A stretch of 36,285 bases of DNA, taken from the NCBI GenBank assembly GCA_900547645.1, contig URHP01000009.1, forward strand, positions 1 through 36,285, given 5' to 3'. The notes beneath the pieces were generated by a model. That model had not been told where the DNA came from. It saw only the letters and a list, made by a program, of their open reading frames with translations, and did not search any database. The stretch comes from an uncultured Eubacteriales bacterium. Its GTDB lineage: Bacteria > Bacillota > Clostridia > Christensenellales > Borkfalkiaceae. Positions 30,160-36,285 of this stretch are shown here, piece by piece. Every line of letters starts with the position of its first letter. Position 1 is the stretch's first letter. The translations under genes and the position numbers were made by a program.

Positions 30160-30990
30160 CTATTCTAATTTATCTTTTTTTCCCATATTGCATCTGCTGC
30201 ATAATGTACGTAAATTTGATGGAACGGTCTTTCCTCCTTTCGAAACAGGGATAATATGATCAATATGCAGTGTAACCCCGTCGGAGGCCGTAGCCCCGCA
30301 CAACTGGCATCGAAAGCCGTCCCTTTTCATAATATCATAGCGCAAGCCGTCCGTCATTTTCGCTCTTTCCGCCGCAGCTGAGCGCTGATATTCCGTCATT
30401 TGTTCATATTCCCGTACGGCAATCGGAAGATATTTGGCAATGTGCCAATAAGTATATATCAGCCCGTAATAGTAATGATTTCTCCCATGAGGACTTGTAT
30501 ACTCCGCTGTAACTTTTAATTTGACGTCCAATACAGGTATTTTAGTATCTTTTTTCAGAAGCCTGTTTTCAACTGCTATATATTTTCCATACGAAATATG
30601 GTATCGTCCGCATATTTCCTCCAGCTTATGCGTTTTACATGATTGAATCTCTTTCATATAATTTTCATACATCGCATTGTTGGATTTGATTTTAAAAAGC
30701 AACTCCTCTATCTGGGTCTTGTGATTGAGCAGATACTCTTTCAAATGTGATAAATAGTCAAATCTGTCATATTCTCTTTTCGACCTGCATCTTGTAGGGT
30801 AAATTATTTCTGTATCGCAACCATAAAAATTATATTTTGCATTGATTTGCTGAAGTTCTTTTAAACGCCCGCTTGTTTTTATTACGATCGTTTTCCACCT
30901 TTTATTCAACAAAAGCCAGATTGCCACAAAAAAGATCGCCGCACACAGCAATGTCGCAACAATAATCAACACTATTTTTTCGGCGTTCAT
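30160..30990 (-). CDS. Membrane-anchored HNH endonuclease-like protein, AT-rich
   Basis: A 276-residue protein. One N-terminal membrane segment (about residues 5-28) is followed by a charged middle region of about 180 residues that I do not recognise. The C-terminal HNH domain (about 217-272) has zinc knuckles C228/C231 and C264/C267, HIDH at 242-245, GG at 252-253 and Asn259. Such domains cut DNA; here it would sit on the cytoplasmic face of the membrane. Two 60-base lines I counted are 37% and 40% G+C, against 55% in a line of the next gene, suggesting transfer. GGGAG is four bases before the ATG. It heads an operon with the nucleotidase 10 bp on. Defence or DNA-uptake roles are possible but unproven. 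Confidence 0.85.
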   Translation of the reverse strand: MNAEKIVLIIVATLLCAAIFFVAIWLLLNKRWKTIVIKTSGRLKELQQINAKYNFYGCDTEIIYPTRCRSKREYDRFDYLSHLKEYLLNHKTQIEELLFKIKSNNAMYENYMKEIQSCKTHKLEEICGRYHISYGKYIAVENRLLKKDTKIPVLDVKLKVTAEYTSPHGRNHYYYGLIYTYWHIAKYLPIAVREYEQMTEYQRSAAAERAKMTDGLRYDIMKRDGFRCQLCGATASDGVTLHIDHIIPVSKGGKTVPSNLRTLCSRCNMGKKDKLE

Positions 30991-31016
30991 AATACTCCCT
31001 CTTTTGAATCAACAAG

Positions 31017-31045
31017 ATTATACTACAAAACATATAAAAATTCAA
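31017..31045 (-). promoter_or_regulatory. Sigma-A promoter of the HNH-nucleotidase-nitroreductase operon
   Basis: TTGAAT (31040-31045), 17 bp, TATAAT (31017-31022) on the minus strand; leader about 20 bases. Its -35 abuts the -35 of the divergent thiT promoter. Confidence 0.85.
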
Positions 31046-31074
31046 TTGACTTTCCCAAAAAAGCGCACTATAAT
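31046..31074 (+). promoter_or_regulatory. Sigma-A promoter of the TPP riboswitch-thiT transcript
   Basis: TTGACT (31046-31051), 17 bp, TATAAT (31069-31074); start near 31081, just ahead of the riboswitch. Confidence 0.88.
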
Positions 31075-31095
31075 AATGGTACAAAAAATAAATAT

Positions 31096-31166
31096 CCGTC
31101 GCGGGTGCCGTAAAGGCTGAGATCATACCGTTTGAATCGGACAAGGTAATACTTGAACGAAAGAAC
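31096..31166 (+). ncRNA. TPP (thiamine pyrophosphate) riboswitch, THI element
   Basis: Conserved core elements are in order: GGGTGCC, GGCTGAGATCATACC (with the invariant CTGAGA), then the CAAG-GTAATA-CTTG hairpin and AACGAAAG, equivalent to the GGATAATACC...ACGTAGG of the consensus. Ends are approximate. A terminator follows at 31187-31213, then the ribosome site and ThiT-like gene, which fits a switch that terminates transcription when thiamine pyrophosphate is plentiful. Confidence 0.88.
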
Positions 31167-31186
31167 AGGAGGAGCAAGATTGTTTT

Positions 31187-31213
31187 CGCCCGCTTTTCAG
31201 CGGGCGTTTTTTT
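31187..31213 (+). terminator. Riboswitch expression-platform terminator
   Basis: A 7-bp GC stem (31187-31193 with 31200-31206, six-base loop) followed by seven T residues (31207-31213), about 20 bases before the AGGAGG of thiT. Confidence 0.88.
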
Positions 31214-31242
31214 ACGCTTCGGACGGATACACAGGAGGTTCT

Positions 31243-32547
31243 ATGTTACTCAATGCACTGTTAGCCTCGTATCAGGGCTACTGGACGACGGGCGAGGGCG
31301 AAAACGAAGTCGAACACTACGATTACCCCGACGTCTGGACGTCGTTCGCACAGGAATCGCTGATGAACGTGTTCCTGTATACGGCGATCGCGCTGGTCGT
31401 CGTCCTGCTCGCCGTCGGGCTGTTTGTCCGCTATAAGCGGTCGGAGTCCCTCAAAGCGTACACGCGCACGGCGCTTGCGCTTGCCGTCGGATTTGCCGTC
31501 ACCGTCATCGTCGCCATGCTCTCCCTCGAATTTTTCGACATGCAGGAAAACGGCTATGTCTTTGACATCGTGCTCTGGCCCGCCGTCGTCTGCGCTGCCG
31601 TGGTCATTCTGAGCATTGCCGCCGCGTACGTCGCATCGCTGTACTCCAAAAAGGCGTTCCGCCTTACCGGCATCATCGCGGGCAGCCTTTCCGCCGCATC
31701 GCTTGTCGCCGTCATCGTCTGCCTGTGCGTCTACTTTGCATCGGGCGACGCGGAGAGCAACAACGGCGTCACCGTCACTTCCACGGAAAGCCTTGCAATG
31801 TATCTGTGCGCGGTCGGCCTTATCGCCGTGATCGTCGCGCTCGCCTTTTTCTGCGGCAGAAAGGATAAGAAGGGCTTTGACAGCAAGTCCATTTCCTATG
31901 CCGCCGTCTGCATCGCGCTGAGCTTTGCGCTCTCCTACATTGCGCCCATCCACATGCCGCAGGGCGGTTCGGTCACCATTGCGTCCCTTGCGCCCCTCAT
32001 GATCTACTCGTACATGTTCGGCACCAGAAAGGGCGTGTTTGCGGGCGCGGTCTACGGGCTGCTGCAGATCATTCAGGATCCCTGGATCATCCACCCCGCG
32101 CAGATGTTCCTCGACTACCCCATCGCGTTTGCGGCGATCGGACTTTCGGGCATGTTTGCCCACGTGAAGGCGCTCGAAAAAGTTCCGCAGGTGCAGATCG
32201 CGCTGGGCGGCATCGTGGCGAGCGTGCTGCGCTTTGCGGCGCACCTCTTTTCGGGTGTGTTCGCCTTTTCCTACCTCGCGCCCGACGTGGACGCATGGAT
32301 CTATTCGCTCGGCTATAACGCGACCTACGTCTTCCCCGACATTGCCATCGCGATCGCCGTGTGCGTCATCGTATTCAGCTCCAAAGCGTTCATGAAGCAG
32401 GTCAAAAAGTTCTCTGCTCCCGCAAAAACGGACGCACCCGTGTCCGAAGGCGAAGCGCAAAGCGTCCCTTCCGACATGACCGTGTCCGAAACCGCCGCAG
32501 CCGATGACCGGGCATCCATGTCCGGCACCCCCGACCAAAAAGCATAA
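31243..32547 (+). CDS. Thiamine ECF transporter S-component (ThiT-like) with extra N-terminal membrane domain
   Basis: Substrate-binding membrane subunit of an energy-coupling-factor importer, probably for thiamine. Residues from about 213 to 395 match ThiT: HMPQGGSVTIASLAPLMIYS, GTRKGVFAGAVYGLLQII and HPAQMFLDYPIAFAAIGLSG. The roughly 210 residues before this contain about five further hydrophobic segments of unknown role, making 434 residues instead of about 180-200. A polar Ala/Ser/Glu tail follows from about 396. The ATG at 31243 has AGGAGG upstream; the longer frame would start inside the riboswitch. Control is by the TPP riboswitch. The shared ECF energising subunits (EcfA, EcfA', EcfT) are not in the window. 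Confidence 0.88.
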   Translation: MLLNALLASYQGYWTTGEGENEVEHYDYPDVWTSFAQESLMNVFLYTAIALVVVLLAVGLFVRYKRSESLKAYTRTALALAVGFAVTVIVAMLSLEFFDMQENGYVFDIVLWPAVVCAAVVILSIAAAYVASLYSKKAFRLTGIIAGSLSAASLVAVIVCLCVYFASGDAESNNGVTVTSTESLAMYLCAVGLIAVIVALAFFCGRKDKKGFDSKSISYAAVCIALSFALSYIAPIHMPQGGSVTIASLAPLMIYSYMFGTRKGVFAGAVYGLLQIIQDPWIIHPAQMFLDYPIAFAAIGLSGMFAHVKALEKVPQVQIALGGIVASVLRFAAHLFSGVFAFSYLAPDVDAWIYSLGYNATYVFPDIAIAIAVCVIVFSSKAFMKQVKKFSAPAKTDAPVSEGEAQSVPSDMTVSETAAADDRASMSGTPDQKA

Positions 32548-32554
32548 CGCGATC

Positions 32555-32588
32555 TAAAAAAGCTCCGCAAAATGCGGAGCTTTTTTTA
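32555..32588. terminator. Bidirectional terminator between thiT and rseP
   Basis: A 9-bp stem with an AAA loop (32561-32569, 32573-32581), preceded by an A-run (32556-32561) and followed by a T-run (32581-32587). It serves the convergent genes on both strands, and the rseP stop codon lies in the T-run. Confidence 0.9.
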
Positions 32589-33917
32589 TACAAATTGCAG
32601 AATATCGACGAGCACCGCAAACCCGAGCAGCAGCACGAACCCGACGGCATGGATGATCGCCTCCACCTTGCGGCTGATGGGCTTGCCGCGGATCCACTCG
32701 ATGACGGTGAACACCACCTTGCTGCCGTCCAGCGCGGGGATGGGGAGCAGGTTGAACACGGCAAGATTGACGCCCAGAAATCCCGCGATCTCCAGAAATC
32801 CGCGGAAGCTCCGCCCGGCGATCTGCGAAGTCAGCGTGATGGTGGTGACGGGACCGCCCAATGCGCTCAGTCCCAGTCTGCCCGTCAGAAGTTCGCCCAG
32901 AACTTTGAAGATGGAGCCGGCGATCTTGAAGGAGTAGGCAAAGGACCGCCCGAGCGTCTCCCAGAATCCGAACCGATAGGAAGCGTTCGCCAGCTGCCAC
33001 GTTCCGCCCCCATCGTCCGTCTCGTACGCAATGCCGAGCGCGCGCCATACGCCGTCGAGGTCGGCGCTGTTTTGCACCGACACGTCCGCGCGCAGGGAGA
33101 CGCGTACGTCCATTTCCTCGCGCCGTTTCGGCGTCTCGCCCTCCCATTCCACGACGCGGGAAATGCGCATTGCGATCAGATCCCCCGCCTTGTGTCCGTT
33201 CAGCGCCTGCGCGATGTCGGTGGTGAGATAGAGCTTTTTGCCCTCCGCTTCGAGCAGGATGTCATAGTCCTGCAGGCAGTACTGCGCGGGGATCTCAGCC
33301 GTCGGCTCCGCCCGATATACGGCGACCATCGTCTGTCCGTAGGCAAAGAAACATATGATCAGCAAAAGGACCGCCAGCACATAGTTCATGAATGCGCCCG
33401 CAACGAGCACGATGATGCGCTTCCACGGCGCCATCTGCGTAAACTGCCCGCCCTTGGGAATTGGTTTTGACGGTCCGTCGGAAACGGCCTCCCCTTCCTG
33501 TACGGGCGCGGGTTCCGCCGCTGCCGGCACAGACGCCTGACAGGACGCGGATTCCGTCGCTGCGGCAGACGCAGGCGCCTGCGCAGCGGGTTCCGCCGCA
33601 TCCGACATTTCCGCAAACGGCTCTTCCGGCGCCCGATCCCGTTCCTCGGATTCCTCTTCCAGCCCGTCCTCCCCCGCAAAGGCGCAGTAGCCGCCCAGCG
33701 GAATGAGGCGGAGCGCAAACAGCTCGCCCGTTTTTTTGCTTCTGCGCTTGAAGAGCGCGGGACCGAAGCCGATGGAAAATTCATCAATGCGGAATTTCAG
33801 GATCTTTCCCGCGATATAGTGTCCCAGCTCGTGAATGGTGATCATTACGAGCAGGATCAGAATGGCGAGCGCGACCGAACCGACCGTGCTCCAGGCGTTA
33901 AGAAGCAGATTTTCCAT
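32586..33917 (-). CDS. rseP: Site-2 intramembrane metalloprotease, RseP family
   Basis: Cleaves membrane-embedded segments of anti-sigma factors or signal peptides within the membrane. From the ATG at 33917 the protein has 443 residues: a first membrane segment with the zinc motif HELGH (29-33), GFGPALFKR and IPLGGYCAFAGED, a PDZ domain (about 205-330), and the third zinc ligand in NLLPIPALDGSKV near the C-terminus. Between GED and PWKRI lies an unusual Ala/Glu/Pro-rich linker of about 77 residues (82-158). The start overlaps the end of dxr by 20 bases; no strong ribosome site is seen, and an ATG six codons upstream is possible. Part of uppS-cdsA-dxr-rseP. Confidence 0.93.
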   Translation of the reverse strand: MENLLLNAWSTVGSVALAILILLVMITIHELGHYIAGKILKFRIDEFSIGFGPALFKRRSKKTGELFALRLIPLGGYCAFAGEDGLEEESEERDRAPEEPFAEMSDAAEPAAQAPASAAATESASCQASVPAAAEPAPVQEGEAVSDGPSKPIPKGGQFTQMAPWKRIIVLVAGAFMNYVLAVLLLIICFFAYGQTMVAVYRAEPTAEIPAQYCLQDYDILLEAEGKKLYLTTDIAQALNGHKAGDLIAMRISRVVEWEGETPKRREEMDVRVSLRADVSVQNSADLDGVWRALGIAYETDDGGGTWQLANASYRFGFWETLGRSFAYSFKIAGSIFKVLGELLTGRLGLSALGGPVTTITLTSQIAGRSFRGFLEIAGFLGVNLAVFNLLPIPALDGSKVVFTVIEWIRGKPISRKVEAIIHAVGFVLLLGFAVLVDILQFV

Positions 33918-35028
33918 AGATAAAAGCGTGCGCATGCGCGCGGACGCGCGCGTCTGTTTCGGCGAGCGCGCCGTAGTCGTCGGCGGCCTCGCGCGGGAAG
34001 GCATCGAGCGCGTCTTTGACAGTTTCCGCGATCGCGGGGAAAGTTATGCGGTCCTGCAGGAATGCGCGCACCGCCTCCTCCGCCGCCGCATTGAGGACGG
34101 TCGGCATGCTCCCGCCCGCCTTCCCCGCCGCGACCGCAAGCGAAAAGCAGGGAAATTTTTCTGCGGGAAAGGGAAGAAAGGTGAGTTTGCCGAGCGCCGC
34201 AAGATCGAGCGGAGCCTCGCATGGAAGCCGCTCGGGATAGGTGAGCGCAAGCTGAATGGGAACGCGCATATCGGGATAGCCGAGCTGCGCGAGCGCCGCA
34301 CCGTCCGCAAAATATACCAGCGAATGCACGATGCTTTCGGGATGGACCACCGCTCCGATCTTTTCAAAGGGCGCATGATACAGCCAGTGCGCCTCGATGA
34401 CCTCGTAGCCCTTATTGAGGAGCGTCGCGCTGTCCACGGTGATCTTTGCGCCCATGCTCCAGGTGGGATGACGCAGGGCGTCCGCCGCCTTCACATGCCG
34501 CAGCTGCTCCTCGGTAAAATGCAAAAAAGGTCCGCCGCTCGCCGTGAGGATCAGCCGCTCGAACGGCGCGTCGGTGCGGAAGGAAAGACATTGAAAGATC
34601 GCGGAATGTTCGCTGTCCACGGGCACGATCTGCGCGCCGTGCGCGTTTGCCGTGCGCGTGACGAGCTCGCCGCCGCACACGAGCGATTCCTTGTTGGCAA
34701 GCGCGATCCGCCTGCCCGCCTGCGCTGCAAGCAGGGTATAGCGCAGCCCCGCAAATCCGCCCGCCGCAATGAGGGCGACGTCGCACCCGTCGAACAGCTG
34801 CGCCGCGTCCGCTTCCGCAAGGGCGCGCACGCCCTGCGGCGGTTGGAACGTCCCGCCCGCACAGAGCGCGTAGCGCGGCATGAATTCGCGGCAGAGCGCA
34901 GACAGCTCCTCCCCCGCGGTCCCGCAGGCGAGCGCCGAAAAACAGAAGCGGTCGGGATAGCGGCGCACGACGTCCGCCGTCTGCCGCCCGATGCTCCCCG
35001 TACAGCCGATAAGCGCGATTTTCAGCAT
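33898..35028 (-). CDS. dxr: 1-deoxy-D-xylulose 5-phosphate reductoisomerase
   Basis: First committed step of the MEP pathway: isomerises and reduces deoxyxylulose phosphate to methylerythritol 4-phosphate with NADPH. The 376-residue protein has GCTGSIGRQTADVV for NADPH at the N-terminus, LANKESLVCGG, VDSEHSAIFQCL (metal and substrate site), TASGGPF and HPTWSMGAKITVDSATL(x)NK. GAGG lies eight bases before the ATG at 35028. It feeds IspDF, encoded at 10917, and ultimately UppS. An intrinsic terminator stands between cdsA and this gene. Confidence 0.97.
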   Translation of the reverse strand: MLKIALIGCTGSIGRQTADVVRRYPDRFCFSALACGTAGEELSALCREFMPRYALCAGGTFQPPQGVRALAEADAAQLFDGCDVALIAAGGFAGLRYTLLAAQAGRRIALANKESLVCGGELVTRTANAHGAQIVPVDSEHSAIFQCLSFRTDAPFERLILTASGGPFLHFTEEQLRHVKAADALRHPTWSMGAKITVDSATLLNKGYEVIEAHWLYHAPFEKIGAVVHPESIVHSLVYFADGAALAQLGYPDMRVPIQLALTYPERLPCEAPLDLAALGKLTFLPFPAEKFPCFSLAVAAGKAGGSMPTVLNAAAEEAVRAFLQDRITFPAIAETVKDALDAFPREAADDYGALAETDARVRAHAHAFIYGKSAS

Positions 35029-35039
35029 GATGTATCCTC

Positions 35040-35066
35040 AAAAAAACGCCCGCCTTGCGGCGGGCG
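35040..35066 (-). terminator. Intrinsic terminator between cdsA and dxr
   Basis: On the minus strand an 8-bp G/C stem (35047-35054 with 35059-35066) closed by a GCAA tetraloop is followed by seven T residues (35040-35046). It lies 15 bases after the cdsA stop and 11 before the dxr ATG; the GAGG of dxr follows at once. Confidence 0.85.
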
Positions 35067-35081
35067 CAATGCATTCTATGT

Positions 35082-36125
35082 TTATGCCGGCGCGCCTGCA
35101 AACATGATGCGCGCGACGAAGATGAGCACCACCACCAGGCTCGCGTACAGCGAAGAGTCGATGCGGTCGAGAATGCCGCCGTGACCGGGCAGAAGGTTGC
35201 CCATGTCCTTGATGCCGAGTTTGCGCTTGAACGCGCTCTCAACGAGGTCGCCGAACTGCGAAAACGCCGAAACAAGGATCCCCATGCCGATAAACAGCGC
35301 CAGATCCCCCCAGACGAAGGAAGGAGCGACAAACGTGAACTGCGCAAACCCCGTCCACTGCACGCACCTGCACAGCCCGTAATAGACGAAAAACACCACG
35401 CAGCCGCCGATCGCACCGCCGACAAGCCCGCCGAAACCGCCGATCAGCGTCTTGTTGGGACTGACGTGAGGCGCCATCTTTGCGGGAAACTTTTTGCCGA
35501 GCGACTTCCCGAAGGTGTACGCAAGGCAGTCCGCCGCGGGACTGATGACGAACACCATCGCGATCGCCGCGTCCGAATAGTATGCAAGGTGGTTGCAGAC
35601 CGTCATGATGACCAGGAAGACGGAGGGATACAGATACGCGACGAGCGTGTACCCCACCGATTCCAGGCTCACCCGCGTATGCGCGAACACCAGAAGCCCG
35701 AAGACAACGGCGATGCCCGCAATGAACATGATGAGCGTGATGTGCGGCGCATAGTTGCGCCCCACCGCCGCCATGGGATTGTCCGGATCGGGCAGCTGCA
35801 CGCCGAGCACGTCCGTGAATACCATGTCCGCCGCGATATACGTCGCGACGACCAAAATCGCAAACGTCATGGCGACGATCTTCTGCGATTTGTGCAGTTT
35901 ATCGCCGAACGCGCGGATCATTTCGTACGTACCGATCACGGTAAACAACAGGATGAGCACGTCGAAAAAGAGCTTGTGTACAAAGATCTTGAGCAAAAAG
36001 AACGCCAGCAGGACGAGCGCGTACACGAGTCCTGTGATCAGCCTGAGCTGTCCGTTCGACATGCCCTTTTTCCCCGCGGACGGCGCGCCGTCCGCGGGTG
36101 CGAGCGTCAGTTTTTCATCTTCCAT
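35082..36125 (-). CDS. cdsA: Phosphatidate cytidylyltransferase (CDP-diacylglycerol synthase)
   Basis: Integral membrane enzyme making CDP-diacylglycerol from phosphatidate and CTP, the precursor of phospholipids. From the ATG at 36125 it has 347 residues with about eight hydrophobic segments and the family signature near the C-terminus (SAFKRKLGIKDMG, LLPGHGGILDRIDS). The N-terminal 22 residues before the first membrane segment are polar (MEDEKLTLAPADGAPSAGKK). The longer frame upstream overlaps the uppS end, so I chose the ATG 28 bases after the uppS stop, with AGAAG near it; an ATG at 36062 is also possible. Follows uppS, as in most Firmicutes. Confidence 0.95.
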   Translation of the reverse strand: MEDEKLTLAPADGAPSAGKKGMSNGQLRLITGLVYALVLLAFFLLKIFVHKLFFDVLILLFTVIGTYEMIRAFGDKLHKSQKIVAMTFAILVVATYIAADMVFTDVLGVQLPDPDNPMAAVGRNYAPHITLIMFIAGIAVVFGLLVFAHTRVSLESVGYTLVAYLYPSVFLVIMTVCNHLAYYSDAAIAMVFVISPAADCLAYTFGKSLGKKFPAKMAPHVSPNKTLIGGFGGLVGGAIGGCVVFFVYYGLCRCVQWTGFAQFTFVAPSFVWGDLALFIGMGILVSAFSQFGDLVESAFKRKLGIKDMGNLLPGHGGILDRIDSSLYASLVVVLIFVARIMFAGAPA

Positions 36126-36153
36126 ATTTCTTCTACCGGGATAAATTGCGATT

Positions 36154-36238
36154 TTATACCTTTCCGAAGCGCCGTTCGCGCTTTGCAAACGCGTCGAGCG
36201 CCCGGTCGAGTTCCTTGTCCGAAAAATCGGGAAAGAGC
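36154..36238 (-). CDS. uppS: Undecaprenyl diphosphate synthase, C-terminal fragment
   Basis: The last 28 codons before a TAA at 36154-36156 encode LFPDFSDKELDRALDAF followed by AKRERRFGKV, the conserved C-terminus of cis-prenyltransferase UppS (compare the usual WPDF and FxxRxRRFG). UppS makes the C55 lipid carrier for cell-wall glycans from farnesyl and isopentenyl diphosphates. The rest is missing because the contig ends in adapter sequence. Its position directly upstream of cdsA supports the call. Confidence 0.9.
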
Positions 36239-36285
36239 CTGTCTCTTATACACATCTCCGAGCCCACGAGACTAGCGCTCATCTC
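36239..36285 (+). other. Illumina Nextera adapter contamination
   Basis: From 36239 the sequence is CTGTCTCTTATACACATCT (the Tn5 mosaic-end complement) continuing into CCGAGCCCACGAGAC (to 36272), the Nextera read-through adapter. The next eight bases, TAGCGCTC (36273-36280), match from memory the i7 index N723, and ATCTC (36281-36285) is the start of the P7 side. These 47 bases are not genomic. In the plus frame they translate to the well-known artefact peptide ending LLYTSPSPRD. Confidence 0.98.

Noticed and set aside
31153..31242. Upstream start for the ThiT-like gene
   Set aside because: The extra 30 codons lie across the riboswitch and its terminator; the ATG at 31243 has an ideal AGGAGG.
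35055..36275. A 406-codon plus-strand frame opposite cdsA
   Set aside because: Antisense shadow ending in the adapter-derived peptide LLYTSPSPRD.

Overview
The window is a high-GC (about 60% by eye) bacterial chromosome segment with the gene content of a Clostridia-type Firmicute. Pointers are a type III glutamine synthetase, a fused IspD-IspF enzyme, the S4 protein RqcP next to ispDF and radA, a TPP-riboswitch-controlled ThiT-type ECF S-component, AsnA, and the uppS-cdsA-dxr-rseP order. It resembles uncultured gut Clostridia (Christensenellales-like), but that placement is inference. I see no tRNA, rRNA, CRISPR array, insertion sequence or prophage. The last 47 bases (36239-36285) are Illumina Nextera adapter plus an index, not genome.

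Layout. 1-2034: a sigma-70 family factor running off the left edge and an acidic lipoprotein, both on the minus strand. 2035-10368: rpoB-rpoC (minus), with a large insertion in RpoC and a long acidic RpoB tail. 10474-13539: rqcP-ispDF-radA (plus, divergent from rpoB). 13548-17040: a family 2 glycosyltransferase with a two-gene ABC exporter (minus). 17051-19358: dut-trmB-alcohol dehydrogenase (minus). 19371-25423: glnN, aspS, then a Dda/RecD-like helicase with a FlaR-like kinase (all minus). 25466-28931: asnA, a lipoprotein, a glutamate-5-kinase-like protein, a C_GCAxxG_C_C protein and a phosphopantetheinyl transferase, strands alternating. 29007-31045: an AT-rich membrane-anchored HNH protein heading an operon with a YfbR-like nucleotidase and a nitroreductase (minus). 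31046-32588: a TPP riboswitch and an enlarged ThiT-like transporter (plus). 32586-36238: rseP, dxr, cdsA and the end of uppS (minus).

Pathways. Housekeeping dominates. Transcription is represented by rpoBC. The MEP isoprenoid pathway appears twice (ispDF, dxr) and feeds UppS; CdsA, UppS and RseP serve the envelope. GlnN and AsnA assimilate nitrogen. Dut and the YfbR-like enzyme control nucleotide pools. RadA and the SF1 helicase handle DNA, while RqcP, AspS and TrmB serve translation.

Regulation is easy to read. I find near-consensus sigma-A promoters, nearly all with a 17-bp spacer, and many intrinsic terminators. Three genes (helicase, dut, phosphopantetheinyl transferase) have the -10 box ending exactly six bases before the ATG and lack a Shine-Dalgarno, implying leaderless mRNAs; a fourth (lipoprotein at 26911) may share this. 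No clearly new multi-gene system is evident. The best leads are the leaderless class, the membrane HNH operon, the enlarged ThiT, the RpoC insertion and RpoB tail, and a terminator between cdsA and dxr.
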